From: Panacagrimonas sp965216805
Lineage (GTDB): Bacteria > Pseudomonadota > Gammaproteobacteria > Nevskiales > Nevskiaceae
Length of the DNA: 64,000 nt
Direction of reading: 5' to 3'
Assembly (NCBI RefSeq): GCF_965216805.1
Contig: NZ_CBDCGN010000003.1
Span: 744,001-808,000, forward strand
In this document: piece after piece, positions 44,372-52,104 of the stretch
Layout: every line of letters starts with the position of its first letter
Position numbering within the stretch: the first letter of the stretch is position 1
Program-made: the position numbers and the translations under genes
Notes under the pieces: generated by a model
Told to the model about the DNA's origin: nothing
The model's input: only the letters and a program-made list of their open reading frames with translations
Databases searched by the model: none

Positions 44372-45013
44372 ATGTCGAACGTCGTTCGCGGCCTGCTGGT
44401 CGCCTGCGCAATGGGCTTGTCTGCTGCGGTCATCGGCGCCGAACCCGGTGCGGCCAGTCCTTTCCTCAAGGGTGACGCCAAGGCTGGGGAGGCCAAGGCA
44501 GCGACCTGCGCGGCCTGCCACGGACCAGCGGGCAACAGCTCGGCGCCGATCTGGCCCAAGCTGGCCGGCCAGGGGGCGCCGTATGCCTACGCGCAGCTCA
44601 AGCACTTCAAGGACGGCACCCGCAACAATCCGGTCATGGCCCCCATGGCGGCGCCGCTGTCGGATCAGGACATGCAGGATCTGGCGGTTTATTTTGCCGC
44701 GCAGCCGGCCAGCCCGGGCGTGGCCAGCAAGGACTCGGTGGCGGTCGCCGAGAAGATCTATCGTGGTGGTGTGGCAGAGCGCGGTATTCCGGCCTGCTCG
44801 GGCTGTCACGGCCCCACCGGGGCCGGCAACCCGGCTGCCGGCTACCCGCGTATCGGCGGCCAGCACGCGGAATACAACGCGCTGCAGCTCAACGCGTACC
44901 GCGCAGGTGAACGCAAGGCGGGGCCCAACGGTCTGATGATGTCGCAGGTGGCGGCCGAACTGACCGACGAGGAAATCGCCGCGCTGGCTTCATACGTCAA
45001 CGGCCTGCAATAA
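44372..45013 (+). CDS. Dihaem cytochrome c4, 213 aa
   Basis: Signal peptide to about residue 23, then two homologous cytochrome domains with haem sites CAACH (46-50) and CSGCH (142-146) and methionine ligands in NNPVMAPMA and NGLMMSQVA. Periplasmic electron carrier to terminal oxidases. The engB-c4-dsbA order is common in xanthomonads and pseudomonads. GGGAG lies about 11 bases before the ATG at 44372. Confidence 0.95.
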   Translation: MSNVVRGLLVACAMGLSAAVIGAEPGAASPFLKGDAKAGEAKAATCAACHGPAGNSSAPIWPKLAGQGAPYAYAQLKHFKDGTRNNPVMAPMAAPLSDQDMQDLAVYFAAQPASPGVASKDSVAVAEKIYRGGVAERGIPACSGCHGPTGAGNPAAGYPRIGGQHAEYNALQLNAYRAGERKAGPNGLMMSQVAAELTDEEIAALASYVNGLQ

Positions 45014-45055
45014 GTTCCGACCCGTCGCATCCGCTCCAGCTGAGGATTTCCGTTA

Positions 45056-45706
45056 ATGACTCGTGTGATGAAGGCGTTTGTAGCCTCGCTGGCGTTGCTG
45101 ACGTTCGCCTGTTCGGCCGACGATTCGGACGCCAAGTTCAAGGACGGCAAGCAGTACAAGCAGGTGAAGAAGGTGGCGCAGCCGGCCGATCCCAAGCGCA
45201 TCGCGGTGGAGGAGTTCTTCTGGTACGGCTGCCAGCACTGCTACCACTTCGAGGGCACCATCGAGGCCTGGGCGGCGTCCAAGCCGGCCGATGTCGATTT
45301 CATCCGGGTGCCGGCCAGCCTGGGCCGCCCCGAGGGCAAGGCGCACCAGCAGGCCTTCTACACGGCCGAGGTGCTCAACGTCACCGACAAAATTCACACG
45401 CCGCTGTTCCAGGGCATACACGACCAGCGCCGCAATCTGTTCACGCAGGAGACGCTGCGCGCGTTCTTCAACCAGCAGAGCGGTGTTCTGCCCGACGTGT
45501 TCGACAGCACCTACACCGGCTTCGCGGTCAACAGCCGCGTCGGCAAGGCCGAGCAGCTGGCGCGCGATTACCTGATTCTCAGCGTCCCGACCGTAGTGGT
45601 CGGTGGCAAGTACCAGACCAACTCCAACATGGCGGGCGATTTTCCCAAGGTGGCCGAAGTCGTCAATTTCCTGGTCGAGAAAGTTCGCAAGGAACGCCAG
45701 CGCTAA
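45056..45706 (+). CDS. dsbA: Thiol:disulfide interchange protein DsbA, 216 aa
   Basis: Periplasmic oxidase that introduces disulfides. Active site C59-Q-H-C62 in EEFFWYGCQHCYHFEG, an alpha-helical insertion in the middle, and the cis-proline loop LSVPTVVVGGKYQT. The leader (MKAFVASLALLTFAC) could be a Sec signal peptide or, less likely, a lipoprotein signal because a cysteine falls at residue 19. Start at either M1 or M5. Follows cytochrome c4 by 42 bases. Confidence 0.94.
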   Translation: MTRVMKAFVASLALLTFACSADDSDAKFKDGKQYKQVKKVAQPADPKRIAVEEFFWYGCQHCYHFEGTIEAWAASKPADVDFIRVPASLGRPEGKAHQQAFYTAEVLNVTDKIHTPLFQGIHDQRRNLFTQETLRAFFNQQSGVLPDVFDSTYTGFAVNSRVGKAEQLARDYLILSVPTVVVGGKYQTNSNMAGDFPKVAEVVNFLVEKVRKERQR

Positions 45707-45715
45707 ACCGACCTC

Positions 45716-46612
45716 ATGAAACCCTGGATGGCCCGGCTCACTGCCGGGCTTTTCGTTTCCGCGGCTGCCTTTCCCTGCCTGGCGCAGTTCCCGCTGGCCT
45801 CGGTGGAACGTGCCTGCGAGCGCATCGGCGGACGTCTGCAAAGCGTCGGTGCGCAGATGTGCCTGGCGTCCAATCTCAAATCCGGAGGGTTGGCCAGCCA
45901 TCGCGGCATGCCCTTGCTGTATCGCGACTTCATGCCCGGCAGCAGCCGGCGCACGCCGTTTCGGGTGCTGTTGATCGGTGGCATCCACGGCGATGAGCTG
46001 AGCTCGGTCAGCATCGTGTTTCAGTGGATGCAGAAGCTGGAGGCCGAGCGCCTGCAGCCGTTTCACTGGCGGGTGATTCCGGCGCTGAACCCGGACGGCC
46101 TGCTGCCGCGTCAGGCCAGCCGGGTGAACGCACGCGGCGTCGACCTGAATCGCAATTTCGCCACGCCGGATTGGAGCGCCGATGCGCTGAGTTACTGGAA
46201 GCGGGTGACCCGCTCCGATCCGCGCCGCTATCCCGGCGCGCATGCGCTGTCGGAACCGGAGACGCGTTTCCTGGTGGCGCAGATCGAGGACTTCAAGCCG
46301 GATGCCATCATCTCGGTGCATGCGCCCTTCGGCATCCTCGATTACGACGGCCCGCTGGATCCGCCGCAGCGATTCGGCTATCTGCGCCTGCAGCCGCTGG
46401 GCATCTATCCGGGCTCGCTCGGCAACTACGCCGGCGTCACGCTCAAGCTGCCCACCATCACGCTGGAACTGCCGCACGCCGGCATCATGCCCAGCGCGTC
46501 GCAATCGCAACGCGTGTGGGCCGACATGCTGCGCTGGCTGGAATCCAACCTGCCCAAGGCCGATCCGCCTTTGTTCGAGCGTCTGGACGACCCGAACTGG
46601 CTGCTGCGCTGA
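45716..46612 (+). CDS. M14-family zinc carboxypeptidase, MpaA-like murein peptide amidase, 298 aa
   Basis: A signal peptide (about 1-23) is followed by an M14 metallopeptidase domain: zinc ligands in GGIHGDELSS (H and E near residues 93-96) and H in AIISVHAPFG (about 204); ALNPDGLL and VDLNRNF are the substrate-binding blocks with the conserved NPDG and RNF. The catalytic glutamate is probably in TITLELPHAG. Substrate is likely a peptidoglycan tripeptide, as for MpaA, but here it is exported. Starts ten bases after dsbA. Confidence 0.88.
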   Translation: MKPWMARLTAGLFVSAAAFPCLAQFPLASVERACERIGGRLQSVGAQMCLASNLKSGGLASHRGMPLLYRDFMPGSSRRTPFRVLLIGGIHGDELSSVSIVFQWMQKLEAERLQPFHWRVIPALNPDGLLPRQASRVNARGVDLNRNFATPDWSADALSYWKRVTRSDPRRYPGAHALSEPETRFLVAQIEDFKPDAIISVHAPFGILDYDGPLDPPQRFGYLRLQPLGIYPGSLGNYAGVTLKLPTITLELPHAGIMPSASQSQRVWADMLRWLESNLPKADPPLFERLDDPNWLLR

Positions 46613-46679
46613 TTGGGTAGGTCGGTCCATGGCCGCCGACCGCACCGGTTAGAAGGGCTGATGGCGGGCACGAACCGCC

Positions 46680-47498
46680 TTACGCCAGCAACCGCCGCAT
46701 CAGCGCCTCGGTCTGCGCGTCAGCGGGGAACAGGTTTTCGATGCGCAGTTCGTCGGCGGTCACGTCCAGCGGCGTGCCGAAACTGGTGAGCGTGGTGAAC
46801 AAGCTCAGTTCCGCACCGCCCAGGCCTACGCGCATCGGCAGCACCGGCAGCATCGGGATGGAGAAGTCCACGTTGCGTCCGCGTCCCGGCAGCCCCGGAT
46901 AACGCAGCACCTCCTTGAGCAATTCGTCGAGCGCGGGATTCTCCAGCGCTTCGTGTGCGCTGCGCGCCAGCAGGTGCGCGGCGGTGTCCTCGAAGTTCAG
47001 GATGTAGGGACGCAGGCCCTCCGGGTGCAAGGTCATGCGCAGCATGTTGGAGCCACCCACGCGCGCCGCCATCGCCTCCATGCCGCCGAGCAGATCGAAC
47101 ATTTTCGGCAGCGAGCGGTTGCACATCACCAGATTCCAGGCGCGATCCACCACCATCGCCGGAAACGGCTCATGAACCGCCAGCATGCGCTCCAGCGCCG
47201 CGCGCACCGGCTTCATCGCCTCCGCGTCCAACTTGCGTCGCGGGTACAGGCTGGCGAAGCCGGCGGCGGCCAGCAGCCGGTTGCGCGCTTCCAGCGCCAG
47301 GTCCAACGCTTCAGCCAACTGCACCACCATTTCGCGACTGGGCCGAGCGCGGCCCGATTCCAGAAAACTCAAATGGCGTTGCGACACCTCGGCATGCAGT
47401 GCCAGATCGAGCTGCGACAACCGTCTTCCGCGTCGGCAATCGCGCAGCATCTGGCCGAAGGCGACGGAACCGGCGGCGGAGTCGTTGTGCGTGTCCAT
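46680..47498 (-). CDS. XRE-family regulator with MmyB-like ligand-binding domain, 272 aa
   Basis: Helix-turn-helix at about residues 12-68 (FGQMLRDCRRGRRLSQLDLALHAEVSQRHLSFLESGRARPSREMV) followed by a MmyB-type PAS-like domain (about 95-265: PAMVVDRAWNLVMCNRSLPKMFDLLGG). Such regulators often bind fatty acyl ligands and control adjacent metabolic or membrane genes. It is divergent from three small membrane protein genes, with an inverted repeat between. Confidence 0.9.
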   Translation of the reverse strand: MDTHNDSAAGSVAFGQMLRDCRRGRRLSQLDLALHAEVSQRHLSFLESGRARPSREMVVQLAEALDLALEARNRLLAAAGFASLYPRRKLDAEAMKPVRAALERMLAVHEPFPAMVVDRAWNLVMCNRSLPKMFDLLGGMEAMAARVGGSNMLRMTLHPEGLRPYILNFEDTAAHLLARSAHEALENPALDELLKEVLRYPGLPGRGRNVDFSIPMLPVLPMRVGLGGAELSLFTTLTSFGTPLDVTADELRIENLFPADAQTEALMRRLLA

Positions 47499-47532
47499 GC
47501 CTCGATTCTGACCAGCGCCCGGCAGCTACGCC

Positions 47533-47549
47533 ATTACGTGACGCGTAAT
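47533..47549. promoter_or_regulatory. Inverted repeat in the XRE-membrane operon divergent promoter
   Basis: ATTACG at 47533-47538 and CGTAAT at 47544-47549 flank five bases, between the regulator start (47498) and the first membrane gene (47607). A good candidate for the regulator's own operator. Confidence 0.55.
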
Positions 47550-47606
47550 TGCACGTCGGAGCTGCGAACCACACGCTGCGGCCTCCCTCACCTGCCGGAG
47601 TTTGCA

Positions 47607-47921
47607 ATGAACATCAAAGTGCTGTCCCTGCTCGCGGTCCTACTCGGCTTCGGCGCGCTGAGCGCATTGGCTCTGTTCGAACACGGTTACCTGGGCATCT
47701 TCCAGTTTCACTTTCCCGCCAGCGCCGGCTGGCAGGTATTGGCCGACCTGGTCATCGTCTGCGCGCTGGCGATGATCTGGATGATCAATGACGCCCGCCG
47801 CACCGGCCGCACCGTGTGGCCGTTCCTGCTCCTCACCCTGACGGCCGGGGCGTTCGGTCCGCTGCTGTATTTGCTGGTCGGCGAGTTGACGCAACGGCAA
47901 GCGAAGACGGCCTACGCGTGA
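47607..47921 (+). CDS. DUF2834-like membrane protein, 104 aa
   Basis: Three hydrophobic helices (about 5-27, 40-62, 72-92). VLADLVIVCALAMIWMINDAR and WPFLLLTLTAGAFGPLLYLL match the DUF2834 pattern (D-x-x-x-x-x-x-x-x-W-x-x-x-D). No known reaction. GGAG lies nine bases upstream of the ATG. First of three coupled membrane protein genes. Confidence 0.8.
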   Translation: MNIKVLSLLAVLLGFGALSALALFEHGYLGIFQFHFPASAGWQVLADLVIVCALAMIWMINDARRTGRTVWPFLLLTLTAGAFGPLLYLLVGELTQRQAKTAYA

Positions 47922-48301
47922 GCGGTTGGCTGTTTCGGCTGGGCTTTTCCACCCTGCTCGCGCACGAGCTGGACGCGGTAATGCGCGCCGAATGGCGCGT
48001 GTTGCCGCTGACCAGCTTCCTGCCGGATCACGTCGGATACATCGTGTTCGTGCTGCTGCACATTCCGCTGGTGGCAGTGCTTTTGTGGCTGATCTCGCAT
48101 CCCGACCCGCGCCTGCGCAGCCGCAGCGAGATCGGCATCAGCCTGTTCCTGGTCGTACACGTGGGCCTGCACCTGGCCTTCATGGGCCATGCGCACTACG
48201 ACTTCCACCACGGCGTGTCGCAACTGCTGATCTTCGGCGGCGGCGCGCTGGGCCTGGCGCATCTGCTAACGCTGTGGCGCGAACGCGAGCGGGCGAAATG
48301 A
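47918..48301 (+). CDS. DUF6713-like membrane protein, 127 aa
   Basis: Four helices. The N-terminal LGFSTLLAHELDAVMRAEWRVLPL is the hallmark of a small conserved membrane family (HELDA...EWR), with several histidines in the later helices (HVGLHLAFMGHAHYDFHH) that might bind metal. GTG start overlapping the previous stop (GTGA). Function unknown. Confidence 0.75.
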   Translation: MSGWLFRLGFSTLLAHELDAVMRAEWRVLPLTSFLPDHVGYIVFVLLHIPLVAVLLWLISHPDPRLRSRSEIGISLFLVVHVGLHLAFMGHAHYDFHHGVSQLLIFGGGALGLAHLLTLWRERERAK

Positions 48302-48693
48302 ATCTTGCGCCGTCGCAATGGCTGCTGGCAGGTGCGCTGCTGGCGGTGGGCATCGTTCACCTGGTCCCGATGATCGGAGTGTTGTCGGCCGCGTACCTGC
48401 ATCGACTTTACGGCGTGTCGGCAAATAGCGACGCCACCACCGTCCTGCTGCTGCGCCATCGCGCCGTCTTGTTCGGCTTGCTGGGTGTTCTGTTGTGCCT
48501 CGCCGCCTTCAGACCGCACTGGCACTTCGGCGGCGCTCTGGTCGGGCTGGCCAGCATGCTGTCGTTCGTAGGCTTGGCGGCCGGCCCGACGCCACACGCG
48601 CCGCCGATCCGGCGCGTCGTGCAGATCGACATCGGATTGAGCGGCCTGCTGCTGATCAGTCTTGCGGCAACGTATCTCGGGGCCGGTGCGTAG
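48298..48693 (+). CDS. Small membrane protein, third gene of the DUF2834/DUF6713 operon, 131 aa
   Basis: Four helices with VGIVHLVPMIGVLSAAYLHRLYGV and LLLRHRAVLFGLLGVLLCLAAF, a conserved pattern in proteins often mislabelled phosphopantetheine adenylyltransferase. There is no nucleotidyltransferase motif (no HxGH) here, so that label should not be used. ATGA overlap with the preceding gene. Function unknown. Confidence 0.75.
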   Translation: MNLAPSQWLLAGALLAVGIVHLVPMIGVLSAAYLHRLYGVSANSDATTVLLLRHRAVLFGLLGVLLCLAAFRPHWHFGGALVGLASMLSFVGLAAGPTPHAPPIRRVVQIDIGLSGLLLISLAATYLGAGA

Positions 48694-48823
48694 CGCACTC
48701 GCGGCTGCGTTACTGAAGCCATCTGATCGGCGCCGGAATCGCTTCACGCCGGGGATCAGCTTTTGATCCTTCGCCCGCGTATGGTGCGGCAAGCCCCCGC
48801 TGCGGAACGGCAGAAGGAACGAC

Positions 48824-49222
48824 ATGGAACCGCAATCGCTCACCTACTGCGAACCCTGCGCCCTGCCGAGGCTGGCCGCCTGGAAAGGCTGGCCGCAGCG
48901 CGATGCGATCCCTCCTCTGCCACGACTGATCGATGGACGGTGTCAGAGCTGTGCGCTGGCCGCGGCTGCACTGGATGGCGCCCGCATCGGCTGGCTGAAC
49001 ATCCATCGCGGAGAATGCTCGAGCCTCCCCGACTACTGGCGGCTGGTGATCGACAACGCCTGGGACAAGTGGGGCCGTCCATACTTTGGCGAGACCGAGT
49101 GTCGACGCTGCGGGCGACGCGCCATCGTCAGCGAACACCCGACCGATCACTTGCGACTGGACTGTGCTTGCTGCGGCATCCGCAGGTTGTCGGCGCGTGA
49201 AACAGGAGAGGCCACTGTGCGC
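48824..49222 (+). CDS. Possible cysteine-rich protein, unrecognised
   Basis: An open frame with AAGGAA four bases before the ATG encodes four Cys-x2-Cys pairs (YCEPC, GRCQSC, ECRRC, DCACC) and a moderately conserved-looking body (WLNIHRGECSSLPDYWRLVIDNAWDKW). The frame stays open to 49669, but beyond about 49222 it runs antisense through a fic remnant and an intact antitoxin gene, so the gene is probably truncated at that junction. No family recognised. Confidence 0.35.
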
Positions 49223-49481
49223 AGGCAGGCACCTGAACATCCTTTTGCCGCCAGCGCCCGCCGATGGCGGGGATCAGTTCGGCGACAATATCTCCGTGCA
49301 GCTTCAGGATCAGATGCTCGTCAAGAGCCTCATCGGCATAGCCATCGACCGCAATGCGTTGTTCAACCGCGGCAATTCGATCCGCGAGCAACGGCGCCAG
49401 CTCGAGATAGCTCAGTCTTCCGAGTGAGGTTTCGATGTATCGCGTTGCGCTTGCGGGCTGCGTTGCTGAGCCTCGATCCAA
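49222..49481 (-). pseudogene. Truncated Fic-family protein (5' part only)
   Basis: The frame encodes YIETSLGRLSYLELAPLLAD and then ILKLHGDIVAELIPAIGGRW followed by RQKDVQV, the first part of a Fic domain, but the sequence departs from the family exactly there and the catalytic HPFxxGNGRxxR is absent. A TTG at 49481 is the probable start, overlapping the antitoxin gene by about 70 bases. The break coincides with the end of the convergent cysteine-rich frame, suggesting a deletion joined two genes. Confidence 0.6.
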
Positions 49482-49612
49482 TTCCGTGGCACCGGCTCCC
49501 CCTCGAAGGCCATGCTTCGGGCCACCTTCCGCACGGTCTGCTCCAGCCGCAGCGAACGCTGCTGCGCCGACGGCAGGCCTCGCCAAACCTGGATTGTCCG
49601 ATTCAGACTCAT
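49412..49612 (-). CDS. VbhA-like class I Fic antitoxin, 66 aa
   Basis: Small protein with the inhibitory-helix motif S-x-x-x-E-G as S33-M-A-F-E37-G38 (VARSMAFEGEPVPRNW), the signature by which VbhA-type antitoxins block the Fic ATP site. Size is as for VbhA. The ATG at 49612 has GGAG ten bases upstream; an ATG at 49621 is alternative. The toxin gene that follows is truncated, so this antitoxin appears to have lost its partner. Confidence 0.65.
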   Translation of the reverse strand: MSLNRTIQVWRGLPSAQQRSLRLEQTVRKVARSMAFEGEPVPRNWIEAQQRSPQAQRDTSKPHSED

Positions 49613-49899
49613 TGTTGTCATTCTCCATTCGCCAGGATCCCCAATCAAATCGTCCGGCTCGCACACTGAGGTGCAGTTGAAACATCACTCCTGCGATCAA
49701 GAGCAGTCGAGGTGGTACCGATGATGGTTGCTCTCGTTGCGACCGCATTGAAGCACATCATGATGTCCATTCCAGTCCTGCGACGATGGGGTGTGGTAGG
49801 GCAGCGAACAATGCGGCCATGGCCCGCGCTGTTTGAGGGTTGCCAGAGCCGGCGCGCTGCGTGACTCTTGGGGGCTCCGAGCTTTGGGGTCAGGAAGCC

Positions 49900-50166
49900 A
49901 TGTCCATCAGCGTCAGCGAACTTAAAGCACGCCTCGCGCAACACCTGCGGCGTGTCGAACAGGGCGAGACCGTGGCTGTCACCCGACGCGGTCGCGTGAT
50001 CGCGCGCTTCGTGCCGCCGGAGTCGGCTGTAGAACGGCTGCGCCGACAGCCTTGGATCGTGGCGGCTACAGGGTCTGGTCCGTTGGGGCTTAACCCGCCA
50101 GTGGTTCTCGATCACGGCTTGCCGCCGATGTCGGATACCGTGAGTCGCGACCGCGACCGCGACTGA
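49900..50166 (+). CDS. Phd/YefM-type antitoxin, apparently orphan, 88 aa
   Basis: ISVSELKARLAQHLRRVEQGETVAVTRRGRVIARFVPP at about residues 3-40 is the Phd N-terminal DNA-binding and dimer domain. The C-terminal tail is longer than its core and ends in an Arg-Asp run (SRDRDRD). No toxin gene follows: the next features are on the other strand. Either the toxin was lost or the protein acts on a distant partner. Confidence 0.75.
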   Translation: MSISVSELKARLAQHLRRVEQGETVAVTRRGRVIARFVPPESAVERLRRQPWIVAATGSGPLGLNPPVVLDHGLPPMSDTVSRDRDRD

Positions 50167-50218
50167 CGCCCGGACGCCAGCAACTCTTACGCCCCCGCGG
50201 CGGAAGCAGTCGAAGCCC

Positions 50219-50419
50219 TCAAACATCGCCGCCATCTCCCCCGAGGAACCAGCTCAGACCAAGCGCCCCAAGCAGTAGCCACTTGAGCCGCCAGACCAAC
50301 CACGCCGCGCCCGCGACGAGGGTGAACGTGACGATCTCGCGCCAACAGATCAGTGCAAGGATGCCCAGCGCGACGGCGAGCGCGCTGAGCAGGACGGTCA
50401 GCAGCGGGCGCAGCGTCAC
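50219..50419 (-). CDS. Small two-helix membrane protein, 66 aa
   Basis: Starts at GTG 50419 in a GTGA overlap with the HIRAN gene; the encoded protein (MTLRPLLTVLLSALAVALGIL ..., ending LGGDGGDV) has two membrane helices. The coupling is the main reason to accept it. Third gene of the WYL-HIRAN unit. Family unknown. Confidence 0.55.
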   Translation of the reverse strand: MTLRPLLTVLLSALAVALGILALICWREIVTFTLVAGAAWLVWRLKWLLLGALGLSWFLGGDGGDV

Positions 50420-50841
50420 GACGCGGCTCCACCCGGCAGCCACTCGATCTCGACCTCGACACGCTTCCACGGATCGCGGTCCTGGCGCAGCGTGACGATG
50501 TAGGCGGCCAGGCTTTGGCCGCGATCGAGCAATTGGCTGACGGCGGCGTTGTCGATCTTCGGCAGGTAGCCGAGCTTGAAGCCGTGAACGTCAATGCGGA
50601 CGGCGCGCTGGTCGTGGCGGTTGTCGGCTTCGCGAACCAGGCTCAACGCAGCGCCGACGGAAAGCTGCGGCCACAGCTTTTCACCCTCGTGATACTGGAA
50701 GCCGGCCAGTGGCGAGCGTTGCAGCAGCAGCCTTGGGCTGGCGACGGCTGTACCCGCGATCGCTGCGCTCGCCAGGGTCGGCAGGACCGCGATGGCGCGT
50801 GCGCCGTACAGGATTTGTTTGAGCAGACTGCGCCGGTCCAT
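50416..50841 (-). CDS. HIRAN-domain protein with an export signal, 141 aa
   Basis: A twin-arginine-like or Sec leader (DRRSLLKQILYGARAIAVLP, then LASAAIAGTAVA) occupies residues 1-35. The rest is a HIRAN domain: SPLAGFQYHEGEKLW, LVREADNRHDQRAVRIDV and KLGYLPKIDNAAVSQLLDRG. HIRAN domains bind DNA ends in the cytosol in known cases, so an exported or membrane-anchored form is unusual. AGGAGA is seven bases before the ATG. Probably co-transcribed with the WYL regulator 57 bases upstream. Confidence 0.8.
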   Translation of the reverse strand: MDRRSLLKQILYGARAIAVLPTLASAAIAGTAVASPRLLLQRSPLAGFQYHEGEKLWPQLSVGAALSLVREADNRHDQRAVRIDVHGFKLGYLPKIDNAAVSQLLDRGQSLAAYIVTLRQDRDPWKRVEVEIEWLPGGAAS

Positions 50842-50898
50842 CGTGATTCTCCTGCGGCGCTGTCGGGGCCGGGGAGGCGATTGCAGCACAGGCCGGGA

Positions 50899-51915
50899 TC
50901 AAATCCTGATCCGTTGAATCCGCCGGTTTTCGATGATGCTGACTGATGATTTTGTGTCGTATTGATCGGCCGCCGCGCGCAGGCGGTTGCGCACGGCCTT
51001 GCGCAGGGACGCAGGGCCCAGCACTTCAACATCCGCACCGAAGCGCAGGATGTCCATGATCAGTTCGTCGGCGCGGTGATAAGGCACGATGCGGATGAGG
51101 CCGCCGTCGGCGGTGATTTCATCGCGCTGCCGGGGATGCCATTGCTCGGCTGCGACCCAGGTGGTGGCGGTGGACGTGAAGCGTAGCCGCGCGGTGGCGC
51201 TGGGTTCGCCGGCGAAGATGCCGTAGCTGGTGGCGAGCACCTGGTCGAGCGCGGCGGCTTCGATGACGTGAATCGGGCGCTCGACGCGTTCCGCGGCGAT
51301 GATCCGGTCCAGCGCGAACGTGCGCAGTTCTTGGCGCAGGTGACACCAGGCGTCGAGATACCAGTTGTCGCGATAAAGCGTGAGCCGTTGCGGCGAGACT
51401 TCGCGCGGCGCCATGCGATCCGTGCTGCGCGCGTGGTAATCGATGATCAGGCGCTCGCCATGCGCCAGCGCATCGGCCACGCACGCGAAGTGCGGGCCGG
51501 CGTCGCGTGCGGCCATGCGCAGCAGGCGCAGACGTTCGCGGAATTCGGGCAGGCGAATGCCGCGTTTGCGCGCGATGAGGTCCAGCCGCTGACGCAGCGG
51601 CGCCAGCACTTCCGCCAGCAGACCCAGCGGTTGGTTTGCCAGCACCTCGTCGAGCACCAGCAGTGCGGAGAGTTCTTCGGCGGTGAACCACAGTCCGGGC
51701 ACTTCGAACATCTCGTTGCCGTCGTAGCGATAGCCGCCGCGCTCGCGGTCGTGGATCAGCGGGGCTTCGAACTCTTCGCGGAGTCGGCGCGCGGCACGCT
51801 TGACCGTTGCCGAGGAGCATTCCAGCTCGTCAGTCAGCTCGTCGACCGTCAGGGTGGTCGTCCTGCGCGCGGCGAGCAGGCGATGCAGTTTGATGGCGCG
51901 GTCGTAGGCATTCAT
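50899..51915 (-). CDS. WYL-domain transcriptional regulator, 338 aa
   Basis: N-terminal HTH (about 8-60: RAIKLHRLLAARRTTTLTVDELTDELECSSATVKRAARRLREEF), then the WYL domain (about 145-225: ISPQRLTLYRDNWYLDAWCHLRQELRTFALDRI-type block) and the C-terminal WCX extension (about 250-320). WYL proteins sense nucleic-acid-like ligands and are frequent near defence and DNA-damage genes. The last residues after about 325 look unconserved. Confidence 0.9.
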   Translation of the reverse strand: MNAYDRAIKLHRLLAARRTTTLTVDELTDELECSSATVKRAARRLREEFEAPLIHDRERGGYRYDGNEMFEVPGLWFTAEELSALLVLDEVLANQPLGLLAEVLAPLRQRLDLIARKRGIRLPEFRERLRLLRMAARDAGPHFACVADALAHGERLIIDYHARSTDRMAPREVSPQRLTLYRDNWYLDAWCHLRQELRTFALDRIIAAERVERPIHVIEAAALDQVLATSYGIFAGEPSATARLRFTSTATTWVAAEQWHPRQRDEITADGGLIRIVPYHRADELIMDILRFGADVEVLGPASLRKAVRNRLRAAADQYDTKSSVSIIENRRIQRIRI

Positions 51916-52104
51916 CGGGGATGGGTCGCGAACGGGCGTGCCTGCGATGGTAGGCGACCTGCAGGCTCGATACGTTTTCCCGCGCTGCCCGTGCCACGAA
52001 TTACGCGGATCGGGCCGTTCGCAGCCACCTGGCCAAATGGGTCTGCGGCGGTTTCGACAGCGACCGCTTTGCCGATATGCCTGGAGATCGGGCGAACGAA
52101 ACCC

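Noticed and set aside
45056..45112. DsbA as a lipoprotein
   Set aside because: A cysteine lies at residue 19, but the -3 to -1 residues (T-F-A) do not fit a good lipobox; a Sec signal peptide is more likely.
49128..49748. Single 206-residue minus-strand protein through the antitoxin and fic region
   Set aside because: Only the middle part (about 49222-49481) resembles Fic; the ends are out-of-frame antitoxin sequence and post-junction sequence.
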